Under the pieces are notes generated by a model, which ran no database searches, was not told the DNA's origin, and saw nothing but the letters and a program-made list of their open reading frames with translations. Positions 1 through 8,717 of a DNA stretch of 64,000 nt are shown here, piece by piece. Source of the DNA: Comamonas testosteroni (lineage in GTDB: Bacteria; Pseudomonadota; Gammaproteobacteria; Burkholderiales; Burkholderiaceae_C). The first letter of the stretch is position 1. Every line of letters begins with the position of its first letter. Made by a program: the position numbers and the translations under genes. The DNA is taken from assembly GCF_000761245.1 (NCBI RefSeq), contig NZ_AWOR01000046.1, forward strand, positions 62,001 through 126,000, given 5' to 3'.

Positions 1-1161
1 TGCACGCTGTATGTGACGCTGGAGCCCTGCACCATGTGCAGCGGCGCCATGCTGCATGCGCGCGTGGATGCCGTGGTCTATGGTGCGGCCGAACCCAGGA
101 CCGGTGCGGCAGGATCGGTGCTCGATGTCTTCAGCTACCCCGCCATCAATCACCAGACGCGGGTGCTGCGCGGCGTGCTGGCCGCGCAATGCTCGGCGCT
201 GATGGCAGAGTTCTTCCAGCTGCGACGCCAGGAAAAAAAGGCGCAGCAGCCGCACCCGCTCAGGGACTGGGCGCTGCGCAATGCCGATGAGGCGTTTGCC
301 GACCTGCCCGCCTGGCCCTGGCAGCCGCAGTGGCGCAGCGACCTGCCGGCGCTGCAGGGTCTGCGTCTGGCGGTGGTCGATGAGGGGCCTGAGGATGCTG
401 TGCTGACCTGGCTGTGTCTGCATGGCAGCCCGGGCTGGGGCTATGGCTTCCGGCATCTGCTGCCTGATCTGCTGGCCGCCGGTCATCGTGTGGTGGTGCC
501 CGATCTGCCGGGTTTTGGCCGCAGCGACCAGCCCAAGAAAGACAAGCAGCACAGCGCGTCATGGCATTTGCAAATCATCGCCGAGCTGATCGAAGCGCTC
601 AACCTGCGGCGGCTGGTACTGGTCGGGCAGGGCGATGGCGGCCGCCTGGGTCTGGCTGCAGCGCAAGCCCTGCCAGAGCGCTTTGCTGGCGCGTGGCTGA
701 TCGATACCTGGCCGCTGAACACGCAGCCGCAGCAGCGTCAGCAATGGTTTGAACAGGCTGCGCGCAAGCCGGGCTGGGATGTGGCGGGGGCCATGGCAGG
801 GCTGCAAGGGCTGCACACAGCCGTGGATGCCCAAGGGCCTGAAGAGGCGCGCGCCTGGAATGCCCCGTTTGCGCAGCCCGGCCATCGGGCAGCACTCAAG
901 GCCTGGCCGCGCCTGCAGACCGAGCTGGCTGTGCCGCCCGCCGAGCTGCTACAGCAATGGGCGCAGGCCGGCAGGTTGTGGCTGCAGGCACCGTCCACGG
1001 ATCATTCTCTCTCTGCTGCGCAATGGCAGGCAGCCTGGCTGCAGGCCGTGCCGCAACTGGCGGCGCAGGCCGGAGTCTGGCGGCAAACCCGGCCTGGCGC
1101 TCCGGTTCCTGCAGCACGGCAGGGCGGCGGTGCAGCGGCTGTGGAATACTTTGCGCCGTAG
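1..1161 (+). CDS. tadA: tRNA adenosine deaminase TadA fused to alpha/beta-hydrolase domain (5' partial)
   Basis: The reading frame is open from base 1, so the start lies outside the window. The first visible residues carry the PCTMC zinc-binding motif of the CDA/TadA deaminase fold. It is followed by the usual TadA tail, with FFQLRR at about residue 67 of the visible part. TadA converts A34 of tRNA-Arg to inosine. A normal TadA would stop here, but this frame continues for about 300 residues into an alpha/beta-hydrolase domain resembling haloalkane dehalogenases (HGSPGWGYGF, then PDLPGFGRSDQP). In the nucleophile elbow the sequence is GQGDGG where dehalogenases have QDWGG, so the usual nucleophile position appears to be glycine. 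The H(A/V)E catalytic motif of the deaminase is outside the window. The fusion is seen directly. Whether the hydrolase half is active is open. Confidence 0.85.
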   Translation, partial: CTLYVTLEPCTMCSGAMLHARVDAVVYGAAEPRTGAAGSVLDVFSYPAINHQTRVLRGVLAAQCSALMAEFFQLRRQEKKAQQPHPLRDWALRNADEAFADLPAWPWQPQWRSDLPALQGLRLAVVDEGPEDAVLTWLCLHGSPGWGYGFRHLLPDLLAAGHRVVVPDLPGFGRSDQPKKDKQHSASWHLQIIAELIEALNLRRLVLVGQGDGGRLGLAAAQALPERFAGAWLIDTWPLNTQPQQRQQWFEQAARKPGWDVAGAMAGLQGLHTAVDAQGPEEARAWNAPFAQPGHRAALKAWPRLQTELAVPPAELLQQWAQAGRLWLQAPSTDHSLSAAQWQAAWLQAVPQLAAQAGVWRQTRPGAPVPAARQGGGAAAVEYFAP

Positions 1162-1200
1162 CCCGACGGCCAGACCGGCGGAGCAAGCATCTGAACTAGG

Positions 1201-1280
1201 AGTCTTACGCAGACAAGAATGCAACAAGGGCTCGCCTTCTGAGGCAGTCGCCCGGCCTGAACCTGTTTGCGTAAGTCGTA
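1201..1280. repeat. Intergenic inverted-repeat element, copy 1
   Basis: An 80-bp element bounded by an imperfect inverted repeat: GTCTTACGCA at the left and TGCGTAAGTC at the right (9 of 10 complementary). The same right end recurs at 8606-8615 and 14351-14360. The interior CAAGAATGCAAC resembles CAAGAATCTGCAAC in the copy at 14286. It lies in the gap after the tadA fusion and codes for nothing I recognise. Confidence 0.6.
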
Positions 1281-1320
1281 TGAACTTCTGAATCTGCGGA
1301 TTCATCCACTTTTCACGGAG

Positions 1321-1341
1321 CATGCGGCCGATGGCCGCATG
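1321..1341 (+). repeat. Perfect inverted repeat ahead of the LD-carboxypeptidase gene
   Basis: CATGCGGCC and GGCCGCATG form 9-bp perfect arms around a 3-base centre. The repeat sits immediately before the ribosome-binding stretch GAAAAGG and the TTG start at 1350. It could be an operator or a leader hairpin. There is no T-run, so it is unlikely to be a terminator. Confidence 0.5.
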
Positions 1342-1349
1342 AAAAGGCT

Positions 1350-2504
1350 TTGGCAACCTCGCGCAAATCCCCTGCATCCACTACAGCGCCCCAGCAGCAA
1401 GATCCGCAGCACCACGCCCACTCGCACGGGCATGAGCCGGCCCACCAGGCACATGTGCATGACGAGCACTGCAGCCATGAGCACGGCCACCACGATCATC
1501 ACGACCATGTGCACAGCGCCGATGGCAGCTGCTGCGGCCATGATCACAGCCATGGCGGCAAGCATGTCTATATCTATTCGCCCTCGGGTGCGGTGCGCGA
1601 CAAGGCAGCCTTCAAACGCGGCATCAGGCAGCTGGAGGCCCTGGGTTACGAAGTGGAGATCGATGCCGATGCACTGGCCAGCAGCCAGCGCTTTGCGGGT
1701 GACGACGCCACCCGTCTGGCTGCTATCCATCGTGCAGCGGCCAGCGGAGCCGATGTGGCGCTGATTTCGCGCGGCGGCTACGGCCTCACGCGCATCCTGC
1801 CGGGCATCAAGTACAAGACCGTGGCCAAGGCGATTGCGGGCGGCACCAAGTTTGTCGGCCTCAGCGACTTCACGGCTTTTCAGCTGGCCATGCTGGCACA
1901 GACCGGCTCGGTCACCTGGGCGGGTCCCGCGCTCAACGCCGACTTCGGTGTGGACAGCAAAAAGACCGGCGAGCCCGTGGACGACATCATGCTGGACTGC
2001 TTTGAGGACCTGCTCAGCGGCCAGGGCGAGGGCGCGGGCTGGCAGATGCCCAGGATTGGCGAGCTGTCCAATGGCAAGCCCCAGCTCAAGGACTTCTATG
2101 TTCCCGGCGGAGCCACCTTGTGGGGTGGCAACCTGGCGGTACTGGTATCCCTGCTGGGCACGCCCTACTTCCCGCAGATCGATGGCGGCATTCTGTTCAT
2201 CGAAGACGTGGGCGAGCACCCCTACCGGATCGAGCGCATGCTGACGCAGCTGCTGCTGGCAGGCGTGCTGCAGAAGCAAAAAGCCATCGTCTTCGGCCAG
2301 TTCACCGAATTCAAGCTCACCACGCATGACAAGGGCTTCAAGCTGCAGACCGTCATCGACTGGCTGCGCATGCAGCTCAAGCGCCCCGTGCTGCAAGGCC
2401 TGCCCTTTGGTCATGTGCCGACCAAGGTGCTGCTGCCCGTGGGCGCGCAGGTGTCGCTGTCTGTGGAAGGGCGGGATGCGCTGATCTACTGGGGGCATGT
2501 GTGA
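1350..2504 (+). CDS. ldcA: LD-carboxypeptidase (peptidase S66) with histidine-rich N-terminus
   Basis: This enzyme family removes the terminal D-alanine from murein tetrapeptides during cytoplasmic peptidoglycan recycling. The S66 catalytic triad can be read: Ser172 in VGLSDFTAF, Glu285 in LFIEDVGEH and His355 in GLPFGHVPTK. Their spacing fits Pseudomonas LdcA. Residues 21-72 are unusual, with about 21 histidines plus Cys41, Cys61 and Cys62, which suggests metal binding or storage. The frame has no ATG before the domain. A TTG start at 1350 follows GAAAAGG closely, and the frame is open upstream to 1284, so the exact start is uncertain. No signal peptide is visible. Confidence 0.88.
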   Translation: MATSRKSPASTTAPQQQDPQHHAHSHGHEPAHQAHVHDEHCSHEHGHHDHHDHVHSADGSCCGHDHSHGGKHVYIYSPSGAVRDKAAFKRGIRQLEALGYEVEIDADALASSQRFAGDDATRLAAIHRAAASGADVALISRGGYGLTRILPGIKYKTVAKAIAGGTKFVGLSDFTAFQLAMLAQTGSVTWAGPALNADFGVDSKKTGEPVDDIMLDCFEDLLSGQGEGAGWQMPRIGELSNGKPQLKDFYVPGGATLWGGNLAVLVSLLGTPYFPQIDGGILFIEDVGEHPYRIERMLTQLLLAGVLQKQKAIVFGQFTEFKLTTHDKGFKLQTVIDWLRMQLKRPVLQGLPFGHVPTKVLLPVGAQVSLSVEGRDALIYWGHV

Positions 2505-2572
2505 CGGCAGACTGCCGCTGAGGTTGAGCCGCCAGCATGGCCTGCGCCTCGTGTCTGTGCCTAGGATGATTC

Positions 2573-2600
2573 AGTTTTAATAGCTGTTAACGTAGGCTGC
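2573..2600. repeat. Short AT-rich 'TTTTAATAGCTG' intergenic repeat
   Basis: The stretch reads TTTTAATAGCTGTTAACG. It belongs to a loose family of short AT-rich sequences in intergenic gaps of this window (also 13714, 15150, 28571, 46856 and 52185) built on TTGATAGCTG...GCGCTTTAT. Similar sequences are, as I recall, common between genes in Comamonadaceae. The rest of the gap 2505-2655 holds nothing else I recognise. Confidence 0.35.
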
Positions 2601-2655
2601 TTTTGGGCTGAATGCCAATGTAGCTTGTATTTTTGAGATCGGGAAGGACGCATGC

Positions 2656-3111
2656 ATGGGCAAGGCTGCACTGCAGTGGACCGAGGAAATGCTGGCCCGC
2701 CTGGGCCAGGAGAAAGACGCCGTGCTGGCCGAGCGCTGGGGCACATCGGCCAAGACGGTCAACCTCAAGCGCAATGCGCTGGGCATCCCGGCTTTCGGGC
2801 ATTTCCAGTGGACGCAGCCAGCGTTGGCTTTGCTGGGCCTGGAAGCGGATGCCGAAGTGGCTAAGCAGCTGGGCATCAGCAAGGCCAGCGTGGTGGCCAA
2901 GCGCACCGAGCGGGGCATTGCCTCGGTGACGGGAGCTGCGGCCAGCAGTGCTTTTGACTGGTGCGACGAGGCTGTGGCTTTGCTGGGCACCGCATCCGAT
3001 GCCAAGATTGCCGATCAACTGGGCTTGAGCCGCCTGACGGTCTACAACGCTCGCATCGCCAGGGGGATTGCTGCAGCGGGCCGGGGAGCGGGCAAGAGTC
3101 TGGAGCCATGA
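2656..3111 (+). CDS. Triple helix-turn-helix repeat protein, unknown function
   Basis: A protein of 151 residues made almost wholly of three copies of one unit. Each unit runs from a Trp to a Gly-Ile pair with identical spacing: W8-I44, W52-I88 and W102-I138. Within each unit Leu-Gly lies at +8/+9, Asp at +13 and Arg at +31, following a pattern like LG...D..(V/I)A..(W/L)G.S..(T/S)V...R...GI. This reads as a compact helix-turn-helix, so the protein probably binds DNA with three tandem modules. The start ATG follows GGGAAGGA. The stop overlaps the next gene's start by 4 bp (ATGA), so the two are translationally coupled. I do not recognise a named family. Confidence 0.75.
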   Translation: MGKAALQWTEEMLARLGQEKDAVLAERWGTSAKTVNLKRNALGIPAFGHFQWTQPALALLGLEADAEVAKQLGISKASVVAKRTERGIASVTGAAASSAFDWCDEAVALLGTASDAKIADQLGLSRLTVYNARIARGIAAAGRGAGKSLEP

Positions 3112-4922
3112 ATTCGGCTGCCGCGCCAGTGACGGAGCTTGCGGCGAACCGGCCGCAGACCCTGCTGCGCGCGGTACTGCTGGGCTGGCTGTGGCTGGCG
3201 GCCTTGGCCGGCTTTTCCCATTGGCTGACGCGCTTGCCGCCCTGGGGCTGGCTGCTCGCAGTCCTGCTGCTGGTGCTGCTGCCGGCATGGGGGCACTGGC
3301 TGCTCTTGATGCTGCGCAAAAAGCTGCTGCGTTTGCAGTTTGCACCACAAGGGCATATGGGCCGCTGGCTGTCCGGGGGCTGGTGGCCTGGCTGCAAGGC
3401 ATTGGCGCTGGCCTTGTTGTTGTGCACCAGCTCACTTTGGCAGGCATGGTTTTTGGCGCCCTGGGAATGGGCCCTGCTGGCGCTGGCTCCCTTGCTTTAT
3501 GCCTTGCTGGCCTACGGCATGCAGGCGGGCCTGAGGCGAGAGTTTTCATCCACGGCCTTTGCCTGGGCCTTCACTCAGCGCGCTGCTACCTGGCTGCTGC
3601 TGGCGCTTCTGGGCGGTGGCTGGCTCTATGGCATGGCCAGTCAGCAGGATATGGGGCGGGCACTGGCGGCCGGCATGGAGCCCGAAGCGCTGAATCTTGC
3701 TCTGGCGCAGATTCATGCCGCGCCCTCGGGGCTGGTGCGCTGGGGGCTGGATGCCCTGCTGGCCGTGCAGCTGGCGAGTGGCGCCATAGCCGACCTGCCC
3801 CAACTACCCGTGCTGCGCCTGTTGCTGCTGGCGCTGTTTGGCCCGGTAGGCGTGCTGCTGTGCCTGGGACGCGCCATGCAGGGGGCATCGACTTCCTCGG
3901 CCCTCCTGCTGCAGGCCAGGCCTTTGGCGGCAGTGCGCAATGCCGCGCCTTCGCCGGCAGCGCCTTTGCCGGCCGCGCCTTTGCTGGCCCTGGTTGCGGT
4001 GCTGGTGCTGGGCATACTGGTGCAGACCACGGCCGCCCTTGACGGCCTGGCGCGTGCCCAGGAGAGCCCGCTGGCGCTCAAGCGCCTGCCCGAGTGCGAG
4101 CGCATCGGGCAGCAACTCTACAGTCTTGGCACGCTGGACGCCACACGCCAGCAGGTTCTGCAGCTGCTGGGCCGGGCCCATGCCGGGCAGGCCTTGTGCC
4201 AGAGCATCCCACAGATGAACCGGCAGCTGGATGCGGCCGTCGAGCGCTATCTGGACTGGTATTTCAGCCTGGGCGCGGAGTGGGGGCGCATCCTCAGCCT
4301 GCTCACGGGCGATGTGAGCCAGTTTCTGCAGAACAAGCTGAGCGAAACCCTGGGAGCCACGCCAGGACTGGAGGGCTGGGTGCAGGCTTTGCAAAAGCAG
4401 GCACTGACCAGCGGCGCCGCTCTGGCCGAGGGCCAGCAGCGCATCGAGGAAACCCTGGCGCGCCATCATCTGGCCCTGAGTCCGGGGCAGTGTCTGGTGC
4501 GTGCCGAGGTGGCCAGTCTGCCTGCGCTGGAGCTTCTGGGCGATGCACGCCAGCGTCTGACGGCCAGCGCCCTGGCGGGCGCAGGAGGCGGTGCTTTTGC
4601 CGCAGCTGTCGCGGGCAAAGCCATGGCCAAGGCCTCGATGAAGGCCGCCAGCAAGGTGCTGGCCAAGGCCGCCGCCAAGCAGGGTCTTGGCAAGGCCGGG
4701 GCAGCGGTAGCCGGTGCGGCCGTGGGCTCCGTGGTTCCCGGTGTCGGTACTGCCGTGGGGGCGGTGGCGGGAGCAGTCGCCGGTGTGGTGCTGGGCGTGG
4801 GGATTGACTGGGCGGCACTTTATGCCGAAGAGCTGCTCACACGCGATGCCATGCGCGCCGATCTGCGTGCCGCACTGGACGAGCAGCTGCAGGGCCTGAG
4901 CCGGGCCATGGGCTGCCCCTAG
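3108..4922 (+). CDS. Membrane protein of unknown function with glycine-zipper C-terminus
   Basis: A protein of 604 residues starting at the ATG inside the ATGA overlap with the upstream HTH-repeat gene. An in-frame start at 2961 is a shadow over that gene. The N-terminal 330 or so residues hold several hydrophobic segments rich in Leu, Ala and Trp, consistent with five to seven membrane spans. A more polar middle region contains the segment CERIGQQLYSLG. Near the C-terminus an Ala/Gly-rich stretch (GAAVGSVVPGVGTAVGAVAG) resembles a glycine zipper able to insert in membranes. It is followed by a charged end. I recognise no catalytic motif. The coupling suggests it works with, or is controlled by, the HTH-repeat protein. 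Confidence 0.8.
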   Translation: MNSAAAPVTELAANRPQTLLRAVLLGWLWLAALAGFSHWLTRLPPWGWLLAVLLLVLLPAWGHWLLLMLRKKLLRLQFAPQGHMGRWLSGGWWPGCKALALALLLCTSSLWQAWFLAPWEWALLALAPLLYALLAYGMQAGLRREFSSTAFAWAFTQRAATWLLLALLGGGWLYGMASQQDMGRALAAGMEPEALNLALAQIHAAPSGLVRWGLDALLAVQLASGAIADLPQLPVLRLLLLALFGPVGVLLCLGRAMQGASTSSALLLQARPLAAVRNAAPSPAAPLPAAPLLALVAVLVLGILVQTTAALDGLARAQESPLALKRLPECERIGQQLYSLGTLDATRQQVLQLLGRAHAGQALCQSIPQMNRQLDAAVERYLDWYFSLGAEWGRILSLLTGDVSQFLQNKLSETLGATPGLEGWVQALQKQALTSGAALAEGQQRIEETLARHHLALSPGQCLVRAEVASLPALELLGDARQRLTASALAGAGGGAFAAAVAGKAMAKASMKAASKVLAKAAAKQGLGKAGAAVAGAAVGSVVPGVGTAVGAVAGAVAGVVLGVGIDWAALYAEELLTRDAMRADLRAALDEQLQGLSRAMGCP

Positions 4923-5044
4923 TCGACTCCGCAGTCGGCCCGGCGCTGCGCCAGGAGCCGTGAAAACCTGCGCTGCGGGTGCTGTCTAGGGCTGCATTCC
5001 TGCGAGTGCAGGCGTACAGTGAAGTTTCGCTGCAGGAGTTGCAT

Positions 5045-5410
5045 ATGCTCAATTACTCCCTCATGAAACCCGAAGGCATCTTGCTGCTGGAGCCCCATGG
5101 GCCCCTGACCGAGCAGGATTTCGACGGCGTCAGTCAGGACGTGGACGATTTCCTGGCCGAGCATCCCAAACTGCATGGGGTGATGATTCAGTCCAAGGAC
5201 TTTCCCGGCTGGGAAAACTGGGCCGGCTTCAGCGCCCATATGGGCTTTGTCAGAAGCCACCGCCATCAGGTGGAGCAGATTGCTCTGGTGACCGACAGCC
5301 ATCTGGCGGGCATGGCCGAGTTCGTCGGCAGGCATCTCACGCATGCCGAGGTCAGGCATTTCCCCTTTACCGAAGATGCCATGGCCATGCAGTGGCTGCA
5401 TGCGGTCTGA
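5045..5410 (+). CDS. SpoIIAA-like STAS/CRAL-TRIO family protein
   Basis: A protein of 121 residues. The ATG at 5045 follows GCAGGAG at a good distance, whereas the earlier in-frame start at 4979 lacks one. The pattern GILLLEPHGPLTEQDFD at the N-terminus and the central ENWAGFSAHMGFVRSHRHQVEQIALVTD match the small SpoIIAA-like (DUF3478) family. The physiological role of this family is unclear. It has no signal peptide and is probably cytosolic. It stands alone between an unknown membrane gene and the convergent EF-G gene. Confidence 0.75.
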   Translation: MLNYSLMKPEGILLLEPHGPLTEQDFDGVSQDVDDFLAEHPKLHGVMIQSKDFPGWENWAGFSAHMGFVRSHRHQVEQIALVTDSHLAGMAEFVGRHLTHAEVRHFPFTEDAMAMQWLHAV

Positions 5411-5474
5411 GTTGCCTGTCTGAACCAGTCCGGCAACTCTGCTGCCGAGTCGCAGCCGAGTTGCCTGGATGGGC

Positions 5475-7598
5475 CTAGCCCTGTTTCCGGTGGCCGGTCG
5501 CTGCGCTCGCAGCGGCCGCCGCCTGCTGCGGGGCCTGGGCATAGCGCTTGAACTCCATGGTGTAGGTGGCGCGGCCCTGAGTCATGGAGCGCAGATGCGT
5601 GGCATAGCCGAACATTTCCGATAGCGGCACCTCGGCCCTGATGGTCTTGCCTTCGCCCGCCATATCGTCCATACCCTGCACGGCGCCGCGGCGCGAGGAC
5701 AGATTGCCCATCACGGCGCCTGCGTATTCCTCGGGCGTTTCCACCTCGACGGCCATGATGGGCTCCAGAATCACCGGGTCGGCTCTCTTGCAGGCTTCCT
5801 TGAAGCCCAGGATGGCGGCCATGCGGAAGGCCTGCTCCGAGGAGTCCACCTCGTGGTAGGAGCCGAAGGTCAGCCGCACCCGCACATCGACCACCGGGTA
5901 GCCGGCCAGAACGCCCGAGTTCATGGCTTCGCGCAGGCCTTTTTCCACGGCGGGGATGAATTCGCGCGGAATCACTCCGCCCTTGATTTCGTCGACGAAT
6001 TCAAAGCCCTTGCCCGATTCCAGCGGCTCCACGGTCAGCACCACATGGCCGTACTGACCCTTGCCACCGGACTGGCGCACGAACTTGCCGTCCACATCGC
6101 TGACTTTCTTGCGAATGGTTTCGCGGTAGGCCACCTGAGGCTTGCCCACATTGGCGGCCACATTGAATTCGCGTCTCATGCGGTCGACGATGATTTCCAG
6201 GTGCAACTCGCCCATGCCGGCAATGATGGTCTGGCCCGACTCCTCGTCGCTGCTGACTCTGAAGGACGGGTCTTCGGCCGCGAGGCGCGCCAGTGCCTGG
6301 CCCATTTTTTCCTGGTCGGCCTTGCTCCTGGGCTCCACGGCCTGGGCGATCACGGGTTCGGGGAAGGAGATTTTTTCCAGCACGATGGGCGCTTGCGGAT
6401 CACACAGCGTCTCGCCCGTGCTCACGTCCTTGAGACCCACGCAGGCCGCAATGTCGCCTGCGCGGATTTCGTCGATCTCCTGGCGTGCGTTGGCATGCAT
6501 CTGCACGATGCGGCCTATGCGCTCCTTTTTACCCCGGGTCGGGTTGTAGACCAGATCGCCCTTGGTCAATACGCCCGAATAAACACGCACAAAGGTCAAC
6601 TGGCCCACGAAGGGGTCGGTCATGAGCTTGAAGGCCAGGGCGGCGAATCTTTCATCATCGCTGGCATGGCGTATCAGCGTGGTGCTGGCGCTGTCATCTT
6701 CGCTATGCCCTTCGATAGCCGGAACATCGAGCGGCGAAGGCATGAGCTCGACAATCGCGTCGAGCAGACGCTGCACGCCGCGGTTCTTGAAGGCCGAACC
6801 GCACAGCATAGGCTGAATTTCGGTGGCAATGGTGCGCAGGCGCAGGCCGGTGATGATGTCCTCGGCGCCGAGGTCGCCGCTGTCCAGGTACTTCTCCGTC
6901 AGGGCTTCATTGGCCTCGGCGGCGGCCTCCACCATCTTCTGGCGCCACTCCTGCGCGCTGGCCAAAAGCGCTGCCGGGATCTCCTGGTACTCGAACTTCA
7001 CGCCCTGCGACTCGTCGTCCCAGAAGATGGCTTTCATCTTGATGAGGTCGACCAGACCGTGAAAATCGGCCTCGGCCCCGATGGGGATGACGATGGGGAC
7101 CGGGTGGGCCTTGAGTCGGTCCACCATCATCTGGCGCACGCGAAAGAAGTCGGCGCCCACGCGGTCCATCTTGTTGACGAAGGCCAGGCGCGGCACCTTG
7201 TACTTGTTGGCCTGGCGCCAGACGGTCTCCGACTGAGGCTGCACGCCGCCCACGGAGTCGTAGACCATGACAGCGCCGTCGAGCACGCGCATGGAGCGTT
7301 CGACCTCGATGGTGAAGTCCACGTGGCCGGGGGTGTCGATGATGTTGATGCGATGGGCCGGGAAGTTGTGCTCCATGCCCGACCAGAAGGCCGTGGTGGC
7401 CGCCGAGGTGATGGTGATGCCGCGTTCCTGCTCCTGCTCCATCCAGTCCATGGTGGCCGCGCCGTCATGGACTTCGCCGAGCTTGTGGTTGACCCCGGTA
7501 TAGAACAGTATGCGCTCGGTGGTGGTGGTCTTGCCGGCATCGATATGCGCGGAGATGCCGATATTGCGATAGCGCTCTATGGGCGTGTGGCGAGCCAT
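5475..7598 (-). CDS. fusA: Elongation factor G
   Basis: EF-G is the GTPase that drives ribosomal translocation and, with RRF, ribosome recycling. The protein has 707 residues, which is full length. The G1 P-loop AHIDAGKT lies at residues 17-24, G3 is DTPGHVDF and G4 is NKMD, followed by the usual domains II to V. The start ATG follows a strong AGGGAGG. The last 20 or so residues (Ala/Gln-rich, ending GHRKQG) extend beyond the usual EF-G end. The gene is not flanked by rpsL, rpsG or tuf, so it is probably a second, stand-alone EF-G of the kind many betaproteobacteria carry. That is inference, because the str operon is not in the window. Confidence 0.96.
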   Translation of the reverse strand: MARHTPIERYRNIGISAHIDAGKTTTTERILFYTGVNHKLGEVHDGAATMDWMEQEQERGITITSAATTAFWSGMEHNFPAHRINIIDTPGHVDFTIEVERSMRVLDGAVMVYDSVGGVQPQSETVWRQANKYKVPRLAFVNKMDRVGADFFRVRQMMVDRLKAHPVPIVIPIGAEADFHGLVDLIKMKAIFWDDESQGVKFEYQEIPAALLASAQEWRQKMVEAAAEANEALTEKYLDSGDLGAEDIITGLRLRTIATEIQPMLCGSAFKNRGVQRLLDAIVELMPSPLDVPAIEGHSEDDSASTTLIRHASDDERFAALAFKLMTDPFVGQLTFVRVYSGVLTKGDLVYNPTRGKKERIGRIVQMHANARQEIDEIRAGDIAACVGLKDVSTGETLCDPQAPIVLEKISFPEPVIAQAVEPRSKADQEKMGQALARLAAEDPSFRVSSDEESGQTIIAGMGELHLEIIVDRMRREFNVAANVGKPQVAYRETIRKKVSDVDGKFVRQSGGKGQYGHVVLTVEPLESGKGFEFVDEIKGGVIPREFIPAVEKGLREAMNSGVLAGYPVVDVRVRLTFGSYHEVDSSEQAFRMAAILGFKEACKRADPVILEPIMAVEVETPEEYAGAVMGNLSSRRGAVQGMDDMAGEGKTIRAEVPLSEMFGYATHLRSMTQGRATYTMEFKRYAQAPQQAAAAASAATGHRKQG

Positions 7599-7847
7599 GA
7601 TGACCTCCCTGAAACACAGTTCTGAAACTGAAGCGCCGGCACCATGGTCGCGGAGCCGGCAAGCAGAGGAAACGCACAGGAAATACTAGAGAGATGGCTA
7701 CAAACTCACTACCAGAGTGGGTATGGCTGGCGGCATACAAACAGCGGTGACCAGACCAAGCTCTGGCGAAAGCGCAGGGCTTTCGGCCCGGCCCCCGCCT
7801 GGTCGTCTTCTGCATTCAAAGGCCTTGCGGCCAAAGGACTCCTGCAC

Positions 7848-8096
7848 ATGACAGAACAGAGCATTCAGACAGCCGCCCACAAGATGGTCTACATCCTGGT
7901 GGTGGAGCAAAGCTTGCGTGCCGGCGAGGCAATGAGCGAGAAAGCGCTTGCTGCCGACCTGCAAAGACACGGCATAGGCGAGGGAGAGCGCCAGTCAGCG
8001 CTGGACTGGGCCGTCGGCAAGGGCTGGCTGGAGAAAGCCGAAGGCGACGAGGTGCGCCTGACCGAGGCCGGCTTTGACATGAACTTCACGCAGTAG
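7848..8096 (+). CDS. Small hypothetical protein
   Basis: A protein of 82 residues. The ATG at 7848 follows AAAGGA. A longer in-frame reading from 7644 runs into the EF-G promoter region and has no convincing ribosome site. It is acidic with a helical look and ends GWLEKAEGDEVRLTEAGFDMNFTQ. The C-terminal half resembles a small winged-helix pattern (a helix, then GWLEK and EVRLTEAG). I do not recognise a named family. It lies downstream of and divergent to fusA. Confidence 0.6.
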   Translation: MTEQSIQTAAHKMVYILVVEQSLRAGEAMSEKALAADLQRHGIGEGERQSALDWAVGKGWLEKAEGDEVRLTEAGFDMNFTQ

Positions 8097-8131
8097 CGGC
8101 AGGCGTCGGGCAGCAGCCGCCGCCCCGGCGC

Positions 8132-8524
8132 CTATTCCAGATAAACGCCTTTTTCCTTTTTGCGCGCCCGCATGCCGGTGCGCAGGAACAGCTCGCTGCC
8201 GCCCTGCACGGCCAGGGGCTGACTAGGCTTGCCGGCTGCTTTGGCCAGATGGGCATCGGCGCGCGCATTCCAGTGCTCCAGCAGATCCTGCAGGGCATGG
8301 CGCTCTGCTTCGGTCAACTGCGGATGCTGCTCCAGGAACTCCTGCAGATACTGGCGTGCATCCAGCTCAAGCTGCTCGCGCGTGGTTGCCAGCGAGATAT
8401 AGCTGATGTCATCGTCGCGCCCGCTGGTATGCGTGCCCAGCAGATAGCAGCCGATATAGTCGCCCCGGGGCTGACCCACGGCCGGGTCCTGGCTGAGTTT
8501 CTTGAACAGACTGAAGGGCCACAT
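8132..8524 (-). CDS. Hypothetical protein
   Basis: A protein of 130 residues. I chose the ATG at 8524 (MWPFSLFKKL). The longer frame to 8773 runs through the intergenic repeat at 8541-8615 and into the divergent acylase gene. The sequence is hydrophilic with Gln/Leu-rich helices (DARQYLQEFLEQHPQLTEAERHALQDLLEHW) and a basic end, RARKKEKGVYLE. No signal peptide, membrane span or known motif is visible. Function unknown. Confidence 0.6.
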   Translation of the reverse strand: MWPFSLFKKLSQDPAVGQPRGDYIGCYLLGTHTSGRDDDISYISLATTREQLELDARQYLQEFLEQHPQLTEAERHALQDLLEHWNARADAHLAKAAGKPSQPLAVQGGSELFLRTGMRARKKEKGVYLE

Positions 8525-8540
8525 GCGTTGAATTCCTTGG

Positions 8541-8615
8541 GACTGACGCAAACAGGGGGCACGACGGGCATTCCTACCTACAAAGCGCCATGCCCGATCC
8601 GAATCTGCGTAAGTC
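8541..8615. repeat. Intergenic inverted-repeat element, copy 2
   Basis: A 75-bp element with left end GACTGACGCA and right end TGCGTAAGTC, complementary at 9 of 10 positions. It lies between two divergent genes (8132-8524 and the acylase gene). It shares its right end exactly with the copies at 1201 and 14286. Confidence 0.6.
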
Positions 8616-8717
8616 GTTTTCCTAACACCGGGCCGGGGCCCAAACGGGTATTGTCGCCCATGGCTGGACGCGATCAGCATGTGGATGTTGCGCACCGGAC
8701 GCATGACAAGAGGCGAT

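Noticed and set aside
2961..3107. Longer N-terminus for the membrane protein at 3108
   Set aside because: It would overlap the HTH-repeat gene in another frame and yields a Cys/Gly/Arg-rich stretch unlike a protein start. The ATGA overlap at 3108 is the natural start.
5853..7625. 590-codon open frame opposite fusA
   Set aside because: It lies fully antisense to a clear EF-G gene. Long antisense frames are common in GC-rich genes with strong third-position bias, and its sequence matches no family.
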